Shown one piece after another: positions 11,274-23,942 of a stretch of 64,000 nucleotides of DNA (its first letter is position 1; the number at the start of each line of letters is the position of its first letter). Location: contig SCFE01000006.1 in the NCBI GenBank assembly GCA_004352715.1, forward strand, positions 3,622,914 through 3,686,913, read 5' to 3'. The DNA comes from Hofstenia miamia (taxonomy: Eukaryota > Xenacoelomorpha > Acoela). The notes beneath the pieces were generated by a model, which was given only the letters and a program-made list of their open reading frames with translations, did not search any database and was not told the origin of the DNA. Made by a program: the position numbers and the translations under genes.

Positions 11274-12083
11274 TGGCGATGAATACACTATCGTGAACTA
11301 TTATAATGGCGCTGAATACAGAAACTATTATAATGCCGCTTAATATTTTTGCCTGATTATTATACTATTAATACTATATATATGAAATAAATTAAACTAA
11401 GTTACATCCATATTGAATTTTGTGAATACACTCATATATTGAGTATTTTTAATAAATTTTTTAGGGGGCACGCGCTTGCGAAAACTGAGATTGCTTAGCG
11501 AGTAATGTTAGGATTGCCTTATTAGGTTTATTCACGCTTACATTAAATTTTACACCTAGAAAATGATTTCCATTGTTTTTAGAAGAGATCTAGTCCGATA
11601 TTTTTTGAGTAATCTTAATATGAACCATTTGTAGGGGCAAGATAATGTAGGACGTTACTGAATCAAACCATTTTGAACTAGTCTGCGTTAAATCAGTTCA
11701 AAAGTTTGTAATAGATGCAAAATGTAATTTAGAAGAGAATAAAAGTGGCCCCAAGTCGACCCGAGCATTATTAACTGCACAATCATTATATTATTAAGAA
11801 CATTGCGAAAATGCTGATTGTGCTGCGAACAATTTTCAGATCGACTTCAGACCACTTTTATTCTCCTCTAAACAGAATTTTACATCTAGAAAGTCCTCTT
11901 CAAAGTATTTTAAACGAACCCAAGAGCTGATTTTCCTAAGACCGCCTAAGGAAATGATTACTTCAAGAACCAATCTAAATGTGGGAAATTTCTTCAAATG
12001 TGTACATTGTTACATGTCATCATCTAGTTTATCATTTAACAGTAAAATGCAATAATATTATTACAGTTTATTAGATTTCAGTC
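11274..12083. other. Non-coding, contains a foldback repeat
   Basis: No gene seen. Contains the foldback at 11714-11887 (separate entry) and a direct pair TTACACCTAGAAA (near 11548) / TTACATCTAGAAA (near 11879). The 5' end of the following LINE may lie in this interval but cannot be placed. Confidence 0.5.
11714..11887. repeat. Foldback (MITE-like) element with about 75-bp arms
   Basis: The left arm (from AGATGCAAAATGTAAT at 11714) and the right arm (ending ATTTTACATCT at 11887) are imperfect reverse complements over roughly 75 bp, with the shared core GAGAATAAAAGTGG and about 20 bp of loop. No open frame inside. No target duplication could be fixed. Confidence 0.7.
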
Positions 12084-14352
12084 ATGCCTGCAGCTAATCT
12101 TTCGCTCGATGATTTGCAGAATCTGCCAGACGCCCAATTTGCTACGGTGGTTGGTGCTTTAAAGGATACCATCATCTCTCTCCTTCGCCAAGCTGTCACC
12201 TCCCTTTCACGTTCATACCAGTCTTCCAACGTCAGCCCTTCCAATGTGGTCTTGGCATCTCTTTCAGAATATCTTGCTAAGCTCATCTCCGATGTTTCGT
12301 CCATGCATTGTCAAATGTTCTCCTACAGTGCTGCTGCGTCACGTACCATTACGAATCGTCCAAATCATCCTGCCTTACGTCCTGCTCCCTCTCCTGTGCC
12401 ATCACCTGCCCCTGAACAGTCTGGTCCACCGCCTACTCACCGCAATCATCGCCCTCGTCACGTCCTTGGCATTAAGTTCTTCCTGTAATATGCCTGTCGT
12501 TCCGATTATTTCTCTTCCCCGTCCTCCTCGTAAAGCTCACATCTATATCGGCCGTTTTGCTAATTCTGTTTATTCTTCTGATGTTGCTGATCACCTCCGT
12601 TGCTCCTCTCTCCAATTTGATGACGTCCTTCCCATTCCGGATACTCCATTCACCTCCTTTCACATTGTCTGTAATCAAGAGTCTTATCTTGCTCTCATGG
12701 ATCCTGAAGTGTGTTCAGATGGCCTCTTGATCCTCTTTTGGCCTTCGTCCCCGTCGTCGTAATGCTGCTGGTCGTGATTGACTACCGGCACCTCCTAGCT
12801 TGGATCTCACTCCTAATCCCAACTCAGGTTTCTCTTTTTTGCTCGCAGTCTTGTCTCATTAAACCGTCGTCTCAGTTTTTACAACTAGTTCTTACAGTCT
12901 CCTGTTGACTTCATTTTCATTACGGAAACCTGGCTTGATCTTTCTCTTGCTGACTGTTGTTTTTCCTAACTCCGCACTTAAAGTTCTCTGCCGTATGGAT
13001 CGCTCTAGTGGTCGTCATGGTGGTGTTCTGATTGCCTCTCATTGCCCTAACCTTGACATCCACCCCTCTACTTTGAGTCTTTTTTCTTTGACTTCGGTTG
13101 CAGTTGTGCTGTTGTTCTCAGTGATCACATTGTTTCTCTTCGTGTTTACAACCCTCCTTCCAGCAGTCCTTTTCGTATTCCCCTTGCTGATTTTTCATCC
13201 ATGCTTGCATACTTTCATGTTCAGTCTATCACTCTCTCTCTCGTCAACTTGGATTTCCCACTCCTCCTCATCTTCTCATCTGTGGTGTTTGTTGGAATGC
13301 ACTTGACTTTAATGACGCCTATGAATCCGCTGTTCTGGATCTTTTTGCTTCCTACTCTCTTGAGCAACTGATATTTTCTCCTACTTCCCGCTCTTCCCTC
13401 CTTGAAGTTCCACTTTCTGATAACTTAAATTGGTCTAGTCATGTATCCTTACCTCTCCGCAAGCTAATTCCTCACACTTTGCCCTCTTGTGCAATGTTCC
13501 CTTTAATTCCACTTCTTCTCTATGCATCTCTCTGTTGGTGGCCTTCCCGTTCTTTGTTCCACNCCGCACTTAAAGTTCTCTGCCGTATGGATCGCTCTAG
13601 TGGTCGTCATGGTGGTGTTCTGATTGCCTCTCATTGCCCTAACCTTGACATCCACCCCTCTACTTTGAGTCTTTTTTCTTTGACTTCGGTTGCAGTTGTG
13701 CTGTTGTTCTCAGTGATCACATTGTTTCTCTTCGTGTTTACAACCCTCCTTCCAGCAGTCCTTTTCGTATTCCCCTTGCTGATTTTTCATCCATGCTTGC
13801 ATACTTTCATGTTCAGTCTATCACTCTCTCTCTCGTCAACTTGGATTTCCCACTCCTCCTCATCTTCTCATCTGTGGTGTTTGTTGGAATGCACTTGACT
13901 TTAATGACGCCTATGAATCCGCTGTTCTGGATCTTTTTGCTTCCTACTCTCTTGAGCAACTGATATTTTCTCCTACTTCCCGCTCTTCCCTCCTTGAAGT
14001 TCCACTTTCTGATAACTTAAATTGGTCTAGTCATGTATCCTTACCTCTCCGCAAGCTAATTCCTCACACTTTGCCCTCTTGTGCAATGTTCCCTTTAATT
14101 CCACTTCTTCTCTATGCATCTCTCTGTTGGTGGCCTTCCCGTTCTTTGTTCCACTCTATGGAACGTTTCCAGAAGCGTGCCTTCAAATGGATCTCTCCCT
14201 TGCCATACAAAGACGCCCTTCTCGTCCGTTTGCTCCTATTTCATCTTCTGTGACTGTCCTCGCTGCCGTAAAACCTGACTTGTTTTTTATTTTTTTTGTA
14301 GTGTATCCCTTCAGCGGCTAAATAAAGTCATTTATTATTATTATTATTATTG
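12084..14352 (+). pseudogene. CR1/jockey-like LINE, internally deleted
   Basis: Non-LTR retrotransposon remnant with much higher GC than its surroundings. The 5' part (12084-12760) has an ORF1-like, Pro/Ser-rich protein; in a shifted frame it has an RNA-binding-like block AHIYIGRFANSVYSSDVADHL. The AP-type endonuclease follows: VDFIFITETWLDLSLAD (from about 12904), GRHGGVLIA (about 13011), then a DAYESAVLDLFASYSLEQL block. Next, RT is missing: the sequence jumps to a post-RT tail with NWSSHV and SMERFQKRAFKWI, typical for the LINE C-terminus. It ends TAAATAAAGTCATTTATT followed by an ATT microsatellite, the usual 3' end of such LINEs. Many frameshifts. A false duplication (N at 13563) repeats the endonuclease part. 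A second, inverted copy of the family follows. Confidence 0.75.
12972..14154. other. Probable assembly duplication around N at 13563
   Basis: Bases 12972-13562 are repeated at 13564-14154 (offset 592), without a difference that I can see, on the two sides of a single N. A 591-bp perfect tandem repeat separated by one N inside a decayed LINE is best explained as two unmerged contig ends. The real LINE copy is probably 592 bp shorter. Confidence 0.85.
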
Positions 14353-14461
14353 CATAGCGAAGCTACACACCAAGTTTCATTGAAATCGAATAAAAACTGA
14401 AGTCAAATAATGCAAAGGGCGCTGAATACAAGAAAATCCCCGAAAATCAGCTATTCAGCGC

Positions 14462-15062
14462 AATAATAATAATAATAAAAATAATTACTATTAGCCACTG
14501 AAGGGAAACTACAAACATATGAACAGAAGTCAAGTTTTACGACAGCAAAGATAGTCACGGGAGATAAAGGAGGAGCAGATGGAAGAATAGGCGAAGTTGG
14601 AGAAGGGCTCAGCAAAGAGGATAGACATAAAAGATATCTTGAAGCTCGGCGGCGGGGAAAATAATTCAATGGCTGTTAGAGGTTGAGAGTCAAGACGATT
14701 GAAAACGAGTGAAGGGTGCAATGCTTCTTGGGACGACGAATAGAGAAAGTCACAACATTATCAGACCGAGTGGAACAGTAATTTGCGAGAGAGCAAGCGA
14801 TTGAACAGGAGGGTTACATTGATAGCAGACGAATGTCAAGAAAGATAATCCAACCAAGATCATTACGATCAGAGTTTTCAATCAAAGTGAGCAAGTTAGT
14901 GATGGTAGAAAGACCCGGAAGGTTACCATGCTGAGAAGAGGAGATGAGGTGACGAATTCTAGACAACACGTAACGAAAAACAAGGCGCTCAAAGATGATT
15001 GAGAGGAAGGAAGCTGATTGCATTTTAACAGCGGAGAGGTTTTTTTTAATATAGACCTAGAA
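14462..15062 (-). pseudogene. Second copy of the CR1/jockey-like LINE, inverted
   Basis: Read on minus from about 15035. The RT segment MQSASFLSIIFERLV ... SSQHGNLPGLSTITNLL matches the conserved 'F..vlErlv ... QhGF.pgrSt.tnLL' region of LINE RTs, followed by WIIFLDI, where the first catalytic aspartate is expected. The sequence then jumps to a tail that resembles the tail of the plus-strand copy (CGTAAAAC.TGACTT ... CCCTTCAG.GGCTAA) and ends in an ATT microsatellite (AAT on plus, 14461-14476). Its RT catalytic core is deleted. It lies tail to tail with the first copy, about 110 bp apart. Confidence 0.7.
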
Positions 15063-17783
15063 ACAGGTAGGTGTGTCTTCATTTAACTGGAGATCACGAT
15101 TTTTAGCAAACCATTGTCCTAAAATTTCTTATTGAATTACACAAATATCTGAATTTAATTGCGCAAGTTATTCTCTATCATTTTCTTTGAGCATTAATAA
15201 CAGCCGCTGCCAGCTCATGATATTAAATCTCATTACCGTACCCACCAGAAACATTATCTGCAATTCTGAAATAGTTTCATTCTGGGTTTAAAGAAAAACT
15301 GCATGGAAACGGGAATCATTAATAAATTTTTAGTAATAGAAATAGAAAATTTCAATATTTAAATAATCTAGTATTTGAACAGTGTTTAGGCAAAATTCTA
15401 TCCCAAAGAAAGTTTAATTAGTAATTTAATTTTGTACTAAAAACCTGTAAACATATAATTCCGTTATTGATACACGTCATTTAAATGTGTTTAAATGATC
15501 AAGGAAAAATTGTCAATATAGTTTCTACAAAAGTGGTTAGTTTCACAAAATATCCCTCATATACGTTACCCGTTATTTTTGCCCACACAGTACTACTTAG
15601 ACAACATCAAAAATGTATACATATTTACTCGCAAGGTTGAGCAAACCCTTCAAACAATACTTAAAATATTTAATGAAGCCCATGAATTTTTTTCATGTAT
15701 ACAACTTATGCATATTAGAAGCAAGATTTAAGGAAAACAGGTTTATGCATGATTATCAAGTCTCATGTACTGGAACAAAATACTGCAGTACTTTTTAAAA
15801 ACATAGTCTTTCCCAAAATTTTCAGCTTTTAGATCCCTAGAAAACCGGCACTTTAGACTTAAATATATCCTAACATATTCAAAATTCCTATTGGGTTGCA
15901 AAATTTACTGCTTTTTAAATGTTAATAATGCTAAGAAAAGTGCAGTGGTTAATATCAAAATTACTAGATAATCAGAGGTTTTAAATATTGTATATCTTGT
16001 TATATTTTTATCAAACTGCCAGAGTGCCTAACAGTTATAAAAGGGTTAATGGAGTTTGCAGGGAACTGCTTCTCAGTAACTAGACAATTGCATACTAAAT
16101 GTGTCTTACCTGCGTACAGTGTGAAATATGCAAATATAATATTTTGTAACTTGAATAATTGAAATTGTTCTAAAAGAACACAAAATTAAAAATAATTTAT
16201 GAGTGAATTGTAATCCCAATTTTCCTATTTTTACCAGTATTCATGTAGTCTTCACTCGAACTGATTTATATTTATTATGGAAGTAGGCAATTGGTGGTTA
16301 CTATCCTGGTTCTAACAATAGCAGGTTGCATTTCTCTGGTAAAGCAAATGAAATGGCTTACCAAGGCATAGCTGTATGAAAAATCATCAAAATTAGAACT
16401 TCAAAACAAAATATGTAATACTATTGATGAACCGCATAATCTTTAACCTAACGCACACCTTATTTATTTGTCCAAGGAATATATATATATTTAAACAAAT
16501 TTAGGAAAACCCAAATTCACTGAAATGTGAAATACCACAGGAAAATTTGTTGGAAGATAAACTAGTCCGCGGCCAGAAATCGCACGGAAAGAGGAAATAT
16601 CTTGGAATAACATGTTATTGCCGAAAATTACAAAAGACATTCTAGGCTATCATCCGCCTCTTTTCTACACAGCAGGAAAATGTTTCTATAGAACATTCAG
16701 AATTAAATGAATAATACGTCGACAGCCCTTGAACAATTATTTCATTAAAATTAAGCGTTCAGCTTTAACGATGCTGGCTTATTATTATCCTTAGTACACT
16801 TAACATCAATTTGTGGCAAAGTAACATGCGGCTCTCAAATTACATTCTCAATGTTTCCATTCTCTGAAAACCTGTATGTGGGTAAAAACCGTTCAGATTC
16901 TTGATAATGATACACTTAATTCAGCTAAAATCATTAATAGACAAGTATGGTCATCTTTAAGTCCAATCAATTGCTTCACGACATCCAATTTAAGTCTACA
17001 AAGTTGGTCTCTTACAATAATTTCAGTTATAAAATAGGCCCGAAAAGGAAAAATAATAATTACCACCGGTTTTTCAAGAACAAATTTCCCGGAATTATGA
17101 TTGATAGGCTATTGAAAATTGTTCTTAAAATTGACGATAAATATGGCCACATTTTAATATAAAACCTTGAAAGCAAAATACAATTAATTACTTCAATTTC
17201 TCGACGTTGCAATCAGAAAAATGGGATATTCGTGAATTTTGATAATTTTAATTCATTGCATCGAATTAAAAAGTTGTAGTATGCATTCTCCCATTGCCAA
17301 TGCAAATTATATGTACAATTTCAATTTATATTAGCAATCTCTTTTCTGTTGTAGTGTAAATTTATGAATATATCGAAAGTAGCAGCTGAATATGTAGCAA
17401 TTGCTAAAAATTAATTAAATCAAATTAAAGAAGTCATCCATGCTCAATTGTTGAAACATGCTCAAAAAGCTATTAAAATAAATGCACGTGATAAAATTAT
17501 TTACTTCAAAAATCGCATGAACTAAATATTTATTTCACAAATAATGAACTTTAAATATTAAAAAGAATTGATAAAGAAAACTTCCATATACCTTGAATTT
17601 TATAAAATAACAAATAGATCTATTTTGACAAGTAAAGAACAGTAACAGCATATAAAACATCTACATTGTTAACTAAATTTACAAACACAATAAAAACAAC
17701 GGATGTTGTCTTATTACATGGAAATAAAATAATAGTTGCAGATAAGCAATGTATAAATAAGTGAAAACCTGACAAATCACAAT
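15063..17783. other. AT-rich intergenic DNA
   Basis: No gene is supported; short open frames at 15613-15798 and 16947-17162 show neither a family resemblance nor coding-like composition. On minus, the sequence after the gene at 17784 has an AATAAA (plus 17529-17534, as TTTATT), a possible polyadenylation signal about 250 nt downstream of its stop. Confidence 0.5.
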
Positions 17784-18599
17784 TTAACGCTTTTTACCAT
17801 CCTTCTTTTTTTCAAGAGTTTTAGCTGCAGATAGTCTAGCAGAAGACCTAGTTCCTTCAACTCGTGGTTTAGGCTCTTTACTTGCACTTTTACGAGAACG
17901 TTTAGGTTCCTGAGAAGCGTCAACACTTTTCTTTGGAGAGGTTTTTCTTCCTTTACTAGTAGATTTTCTACCTCGTTTAGACTTAGGTTTAGATTCTTCA
18001 GCGTCCTCATCACCATCATCATCTTCTGGATTTGATTCGCCGTCATCTGCAGTATATCGCGGTGATTGCTTTGCAGCTCGTGCACGCTTTGTGGGCGTAG
18101 GAGGCTCAGTGTCACCCTTAGTCGATATCGACTCTGTTTCCTGTTCTTTAGCAATTTCAACTTTTTCTGGCGATTCACACTTTTCATTACTTTCAACATT
18201 TTCCATGGAAACGTCGTTATTTTCAGCAACGTTTTTATTCTCCTCACTAATATCTTCATCTTTACAAACATCGGTTGTAGGCAGTGACTCAATTTTTACT
18301 TCGGCTTCACTGTCTTTTATATTCTTATCTTCAGGAGCAGATTTAGTTTCAACACTATGCGGATTTTCAGTTTTTTCGGTGAAATCACAATTATTTTCAG
18401 AAGTAGGTTTTGATATATCAGATGTATCATTGGTGTTTATTACATCTTCGTCTTTAACGAGTTCATTTGATTCTAGTGTTGAATCATTCCCCTTAGCTTC
18501 CCCGAAAGAGACTGTATCATTACTACTAGATTTATTTTCTTCATTTGAAGGAGCAATTTCCACAGACTCATCCATTTGAACAACTTCGGGTGTTGTCAT
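17784..18599 (-). CDS. Acidic/basic low-complexity protein, probably chromatin-associated
   Basis: 271 codons, single coding exon. Residues 1 to about 165 are acidic and Ser/Asn/Glu-rich (many EDKN, EES and ENN runs). Residues 165-271 are basic and Lys/Arg/Ser/Pro-rich, with repeated KSKRGRKS, GRKTSPKKS and KRSRKSASK units separated by one acidic block (PEDDDGDEDAEESKP). Such a charge split, with SPK and TPTK phosphorylation-type sites and AT-hook-like KRGRK, is typical of nuclear DNA- or histone-binding proteins. Near the C-terminus RSSARLSA (251-258) resembles the nucleosome-binding core RRSARLSA of vertebrate HMGN proteins. No folded domain is recognised. A TTGGTTTTAG acceptor 9 bases before the ATG suggests a 5' UTR intron, supporting this start. 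Confidence 0.8.
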   Translation of the reverse strand: MTTPEVVQMDESVEIAPSNEENKSSSNDTVSFGEAKGNDSTLESNELVKDEDVINTNDTSDISKPTSENNCDFTEKTENPHSVETKSAPEDKNIKDSEAEVKIESLPTTDVCKDEDISEENKNVAENNDVSMENVESNEKCESPEKVEIAKEQETESISTKGDTEPPTPTKRARAAKQSPRYTADDGESNPEDDDGDEDAEESKPKSKRGRKSTSKGRKTSPKKSVDASQEPKRSRKSASKEPKPRVEGTRSSARLSAAKTLEKKKDGKKR

Positions 18600-18608
18600 T
18601 TTATTTTC

Positions 18609-18610
18609 CT
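18609..18610 (-). other. Probable 3' splice site in the 5' UTR
   Basis: On minus the sequence reads pyrimidine-rich CTTGGTTTTAG, then GAAAATAAA, then the ATG of the chromatin-type gene. This fits an intron ending 9 bases before the start codon. The upstream non-coding exon was not located. Confidence 0.5.
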
Positions 18611-21600
18611 AAAACCAAGAATATTGAAAATAACAAGCATGTAATTAAACTAATGCGAAAAACTTATCCTACTAAAGAAGCATAATTAATAATTATAGAT
18701 TATAGATATAAACAAAATGCTGTTTTTGGCTCAAATATGCACTAATGAAAAAGTATTAAATATTTAAGATAATTTATCATATTGCCAAGATGACTTTTGT
18801 AAAATTATTCAATAGTGATTGGTGTCGTCTAAAAATTTCGAAATCCAAAAATTTCGAAAAATTCAAATTGTGACAGTTTTCGTTAAATTTTTAGTTAATG
18901 AAATTGAAAATGTTATTCTTAGGATTAGGAGGAGGGCTAGGGTTAAGTTTCAATATGAATGATATCATTAGAAGTTTATTTCGAAATTTTTTGATAATAA
19001 TAATTAGAATCAATCCCTACTAAACTTATTGGATTATAATAGCTAGTTTATTAAAATTTTAAATTCTTCAAAAACTGGAAAATGTATTTAATAACAGCTT
19101 AATCATAACATTTAATCTTCATAGTATTTATCTATAGTTAGTAGTAGAGTTGTACTTTTCAAAATTAAGGGATTTCAAAAATATTAACCAGAACCATTAT
19201 GATTCCCAATTTAACCTAGATATTTTCTAAATATATATATCTATGCATGCTCATTACCCAAAAAAATATATATCATTGAATATTATTGATACTCTAATAT
19301 AATTATTGTCAACAAAATTTTCAGAATTATGACAAATATGCTCAAAGTTGAGATCAGTTCAATATATTATTACAAAAAAATAATATTATAGGAAGAAATA
19401 AAAATTAAAATTATAGGCATGTGTGGATCAATAAATTTGGGCAACATAGCATTAATGTAGAACTTTCAAGCAAAGTCCAGATCTACAAAAATCACAAGTA
19501 ACAAATTTCATTTATAATTATGTCCAAATTGATATAAAAAGTCATTTAGAATGGGGGATTTCCATGAAATTTTGAAATGTTTGAATTTTACATAATCTCT
19601 TGCAAATTTATAAAAAAAATAATTGCCAGTTTTTAAAATTTCCTAGATTTTTTAATATTACCTATTTTGTTTTATTCCAATTACATCTTTCAATTTTTAT
19701 TTCACCATTTTATTTATTCAACAGTGTCTTTGTTTTTAGATATTAGAGTTAAAATCTACCTTATTTACGCTATCTTATTTTTATTCTGTTAAATGAAGAT
19801 TGATGCAGGCCTAATGTAGCATCAGAGGGTGCTGCTTATCTTTTTAAATCCCTTGGTAGTTAAATTAGTAAATACATGTTGTTTGAGTTTAAAAAAATAA
19901 ATTCTTAAACAAGTCAACATTTTTGGTCAAAAGACCATATAAAAATCTTTGTTTTCTTTTTATTGTAAATTAGGTTAACAACAATTCTCCCAAGATTAGG
20001 CTATAATAAAGTAATCTAATTAATGAATTATCACTATTGTAGAAGATTTATGTGGAAGTCGATCACACATAAAGTGATTCACAAAAAAATTTTATTTTAA
20101 ATTATTAAGCACAGATAATAAACATAGTATTCTTCAATATGTAAATGCTTAAAACAACATATTTTAAGATCAAATTGAAGTATTAATTATAAACAATATA
20201 AGGATAATTCATTTCTATTACCTTCATTGCTTTCAAGCATAATCAGTGATTTCAATTACCTATTATCAAATATATTCTTTTTGATGATGCATAAAATTAT
20301 ATTGTATTGCTAGTTATTAATAATTTTTGGACCTCTTAATGGTTATCATTAAATTCACAAATTTGTATAATAAATTTTCTTAATTTTATTTTCAAGAATA
20401 AGTTGAAAATTCTGAATATTACAGACATATAATGGAATATGTTACTTCCATCCATAGAAATCATTTTAATAGTTATGAAAGGTTTTTTTATACCAAACAT
20501 TGACTAAGAAATAGTATAGTTTAAATTTTGTATTGCTGATACTGCTTAACTTTGTAGACACAACATATTGACATTGTACCAAAAAGGATTATTTTGGGCA
20601 GAATGTTGTAAAGAATGGACTATTTTCCTTAACAAGTGAGTGTTTTTAATTGTATTAAATATTCAAGAAATTAAGAAAACCACAATAATATCTGTGGGGA
20701 TGCAGATGTGAATACCGTTAGGATATGAAATGGAATATATAATCCTGGTTTAATGCTTCCTGTACCAATTCAACTTCTTTTTGCTAAGAACAAAGATATT
20801 TTGTTGTCAGATGTATCACAGCTGCCTTCAATAGTAATTTTTTGAAGTCTCTAGTCTAAATTTGCACATGTTGTTTAGTCCATATTGTTGAATACCTTCA
20901 CAAATACCTTGAACTAGTTGTCTAAATAAATTTAATATATATTAAAATAGTATTTTTGAGCAAATTGGATTTGAACCAATATACTCCCACAGAAAATTGG
21001 TGTGATGCCATTGCACAACTGTTCACATTTTTAGAAAACAATGGGAGACTTGCACCTAAAAATATTTTGTGATATTGACAATGCATTATGTATTTTGCTC
21101 AATTATTAGTGTTATTATACATATGTATATACATATATACATAAATTGTATCTGTTGATAGTGTGAAGACAACATTATAGTTGTGAGCATTATACTTAAA
21201 ATGGATTTATGGTGTAATTCAAAAACAGTAATCTATTAAATGGACAATTATAGGTTTGAATCTATATATTATAATGGACTAATATATACTAATGATTATA
21301 CAGGATTCCTGGTCACCATTTATACATCTTATTATCCACTCAAAGGTGGGGGTATCCTAATGAGAGCCCAACTCCAAATAATTATTACCAAGCTAATAAA
21401 AATTTAACCTATAATTTCTATATTTGAAATTATTTAAACATTTAATATATTCAATTATTTATATAAAGCATCAAATTTAATAGTGACATTTGAAGGTGAA
21501 ATTCTATTACTTCTAAAAAGTGTCAATGCAAATCTAAACCATTAAAAGAGTTAACAAATTTAATTAAAAACACACTCTCTCTAAAATAATGTAGATGTTT

Positions 21601-23724
21601 TTAAGATCATATCAAAAAGCTTAAGTCAAAGACAATCCTTACAGTTGTTACAATGCCTGATATTTTGAAACCTGCTGTGGGAAGACAAAAAGCCCACCTG
21701 GTTTATTGGATATAAGTACTTGCAACTGTATTTGGAAATAGAAAAATTGTATCAATTAAAAGAATACCTTAATTCCATTACCTTTACCAACAACATCTGA
21801 AAATTACTTTTCAAGGTGTAGACTGCACTTCATGGCATTTGTCATCACCATTTTGCAGTAACATAAAATACAATTTATATCATCAAAAGAAATTCAGAAC
21901 ATGTTGAAAACAGCAAATAGTAATACACAATTGATACAATATTTGGTTTTACTCATTCAAATATATATGTACAAAAAACAAATAAAAATTTTATTTAAAT
22001 TTCCATCAAAATATATGCACTCAAAAATCATGCAAAGACTTTGAAGAAAAACTCAAACATATGAAAGAACAACTTAAACCAAAAGCACAAAAAGGGTATA
22101 AATTAGTAAATTTGTAATTTTGTAGTAATATTTTCACATTTGAAATCACTGGCTAATTGGCTATTGAGGAAATTTTCATAGAGTAGGCAGCCATCTTGGA
22201 TTTGAACCCCTTTCACTTTCCTTACCCCCTTTCCTTGAGTCTATGGAGTTTACATAAACTGGAATTTACATCAAATAAAGAATATACATTGACTAGAAAT
22301 CAGACAGTTTTTAAAAAAATTGGAAGAGAAATTATTAATAACTCAAACTTGATAGAAAATACACTTTGTAAATTACAAATGAATATTTTTAGAAATTCAA
22401 CATTATTGTAAAGGTTGAAAAAACTTGATTGAGCTCAGAAATTTCTTTCAAAATTAATTATTTTGAAGCATATGTGCAAACTGAGACTAAAACCCATGCT
22501 ACATTAACAATGTTTGTTGCCAACTTTTGTCATCAAAACAATCAACTTTTATTGCCAGTTTTTATCACCAATTTCTGTCATCTGAACAAATAATTTTTTG
22601 TCACCAAATTTTGTTGTTTATTTGGTATGCTACACAAGCAATATTAGTCTTTGAATTATTTTTAGACAAAGTTGGGGAGGGTATGCTACACAAACAATTT
22701 TAGTTGGCAACAAAAATGGTTGATAAAAGTTGTTTGCATGGCATAGTGTAGCAACTTTTTATATATCAGTTATTTTATTATAAAATATTTAAGAAGGATT
22801 TTTAAAAATATCTGAAATTGTAGAAAAATTGTTATGAAATATTGCTCATATATAACATAAAAGTACAAATAAAGACTCTTTGGGCAGCTAGGTTGGATCT
22901 ACATATCATTCTAATTGACTTAGTTTGAGTTGGTTCCAACAAGTTTCACCACTTCCCAGCACTGATTAGAATGTACATTTTATTATTTTAAGATAAATAT
23001 ATGATAACAATTCCTATTAAAATACTCATGCTTATTGTTAAAAAAGGATATAGCTTTAGAGTTAATGGCTGACTGTTAATAATGATTAAAAACAGTTTAC
23101 CATATTAATCATATCCTGCAGGATAACCTAAGCAAACCAAAAGTGATAGGAATTAACCTGTCCAGATTAACCAGACAACATCCAGCATCATTAGCTTTTC
23201 AATATTTATAAGACAATGTATTATACAATTTAATAAAAATTGAAACTCCCTCTCCCTCAAATTCCTCACTCCCCACAACTATGTTCTCCAGTTCAAATTC
23301 AGTAGATATTATCCCCATTCACAGTTAGACTACTTTAATTTTACCAAAAATAATATGCTAAAAACATGTTAATATCTACTAAAATAATAAAGATATACAT
23401 ATACATGTATAGATACAAAGTATTAATAAATTTAGATATCACAAGAAATTACTGCTAAAAAATTGCTTTAATGAATTAAATTAGACTTACATTCAAATCT
23501 CAAAATATCTTCTCACTCAACACAATTTCTAAGTGCATGGAAAGAGAAATTTATAGAGATTTCAAAATGTGTGCCAAGTTTATCAACCTTAGTTAATAAA
23601 CAGTCAAACAATTTTACTGTGACTTTCAAGAGAGAGAGTATGTATTTTAATAATAATGTAATAATAATGCACATATTAGCTGCTAGAATATATATACAGT
23701 GTAAGTTTTTTAATTTGACCATGA
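18611..23724. other. Long AT-rich region, probably 5' UTR intron and intergenic DNA
   Basis: Over 5 kb with no supported coding region. It holds short tandem words (AAATTTCGAAA around 18834-18860), a TATAC/GTATA palindromic stretch at 21118-21145, and a hairpin repeat at 22498-22752. Part may be the intron implied upstream of the gene at 17784-18599. Confidence 0.4.
22498..22752. repeat. Imperfect inverted-repeat (MITE-like) element
   Basis: The left end GCTACATTAACAATGTTTG with TTGCCAACTTTTGTCATC is matched in reverse complement at the right end (TTGGCAACAAAAATGGTTGATAAAAG ... TAGTGTAGC, split here by an unmatched part). Internally TATGCTACACAA occurs twice. No coding potential. Confidence 0.5.
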
Positions 23725-23941
23725 TCAGGAAGGTTGTGAACCTGTACTTCTGAATTCTTCATAAAGCTCTTTGCTCAATTCTCCATTCTTTTTCATTTCT
23801 ATGAGTTTTTTGTTAAATTTCTCTTCTTCTTTGATGAATTTTGTTGAAATATTAGTGTTACATTCATTTTCAAATTTTGTTTTTTCATCTAAAATTGCTT
23901 CCATCTTAGTTGTGTACATCAACTTATCCATTACTATAATT
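23725..23941 (-). pseudogene. Penelope-like RT N-terminal fragment
   Basis: 68 codons on minus beginning MDKLMYTTKMEAILDEKTKF and ending GELSKELYEEFRSTGSQPS. This is the conserved region just before the palm in Penelope RT ('DK..Y...M..iL.D..KF ... G.is.e.y..lrp.Gs.p'). It stops where the usual LYGLPKIHK block should begin. Truncated upstream by an N at 23942. Its protein differs from the copy at 1-1140, so it is a separate insertion. Confidence 0.65.
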
Positions 23942-23942
23942 N

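Noticed and set aside
18066-18579. Plus-strand open frames of 73 and 162 codons
   Set aside because: Antisense to the low-complexity chromatin-type gene; the Ser/Phe-rich composition merely mirrors its Glu/Lys codons.
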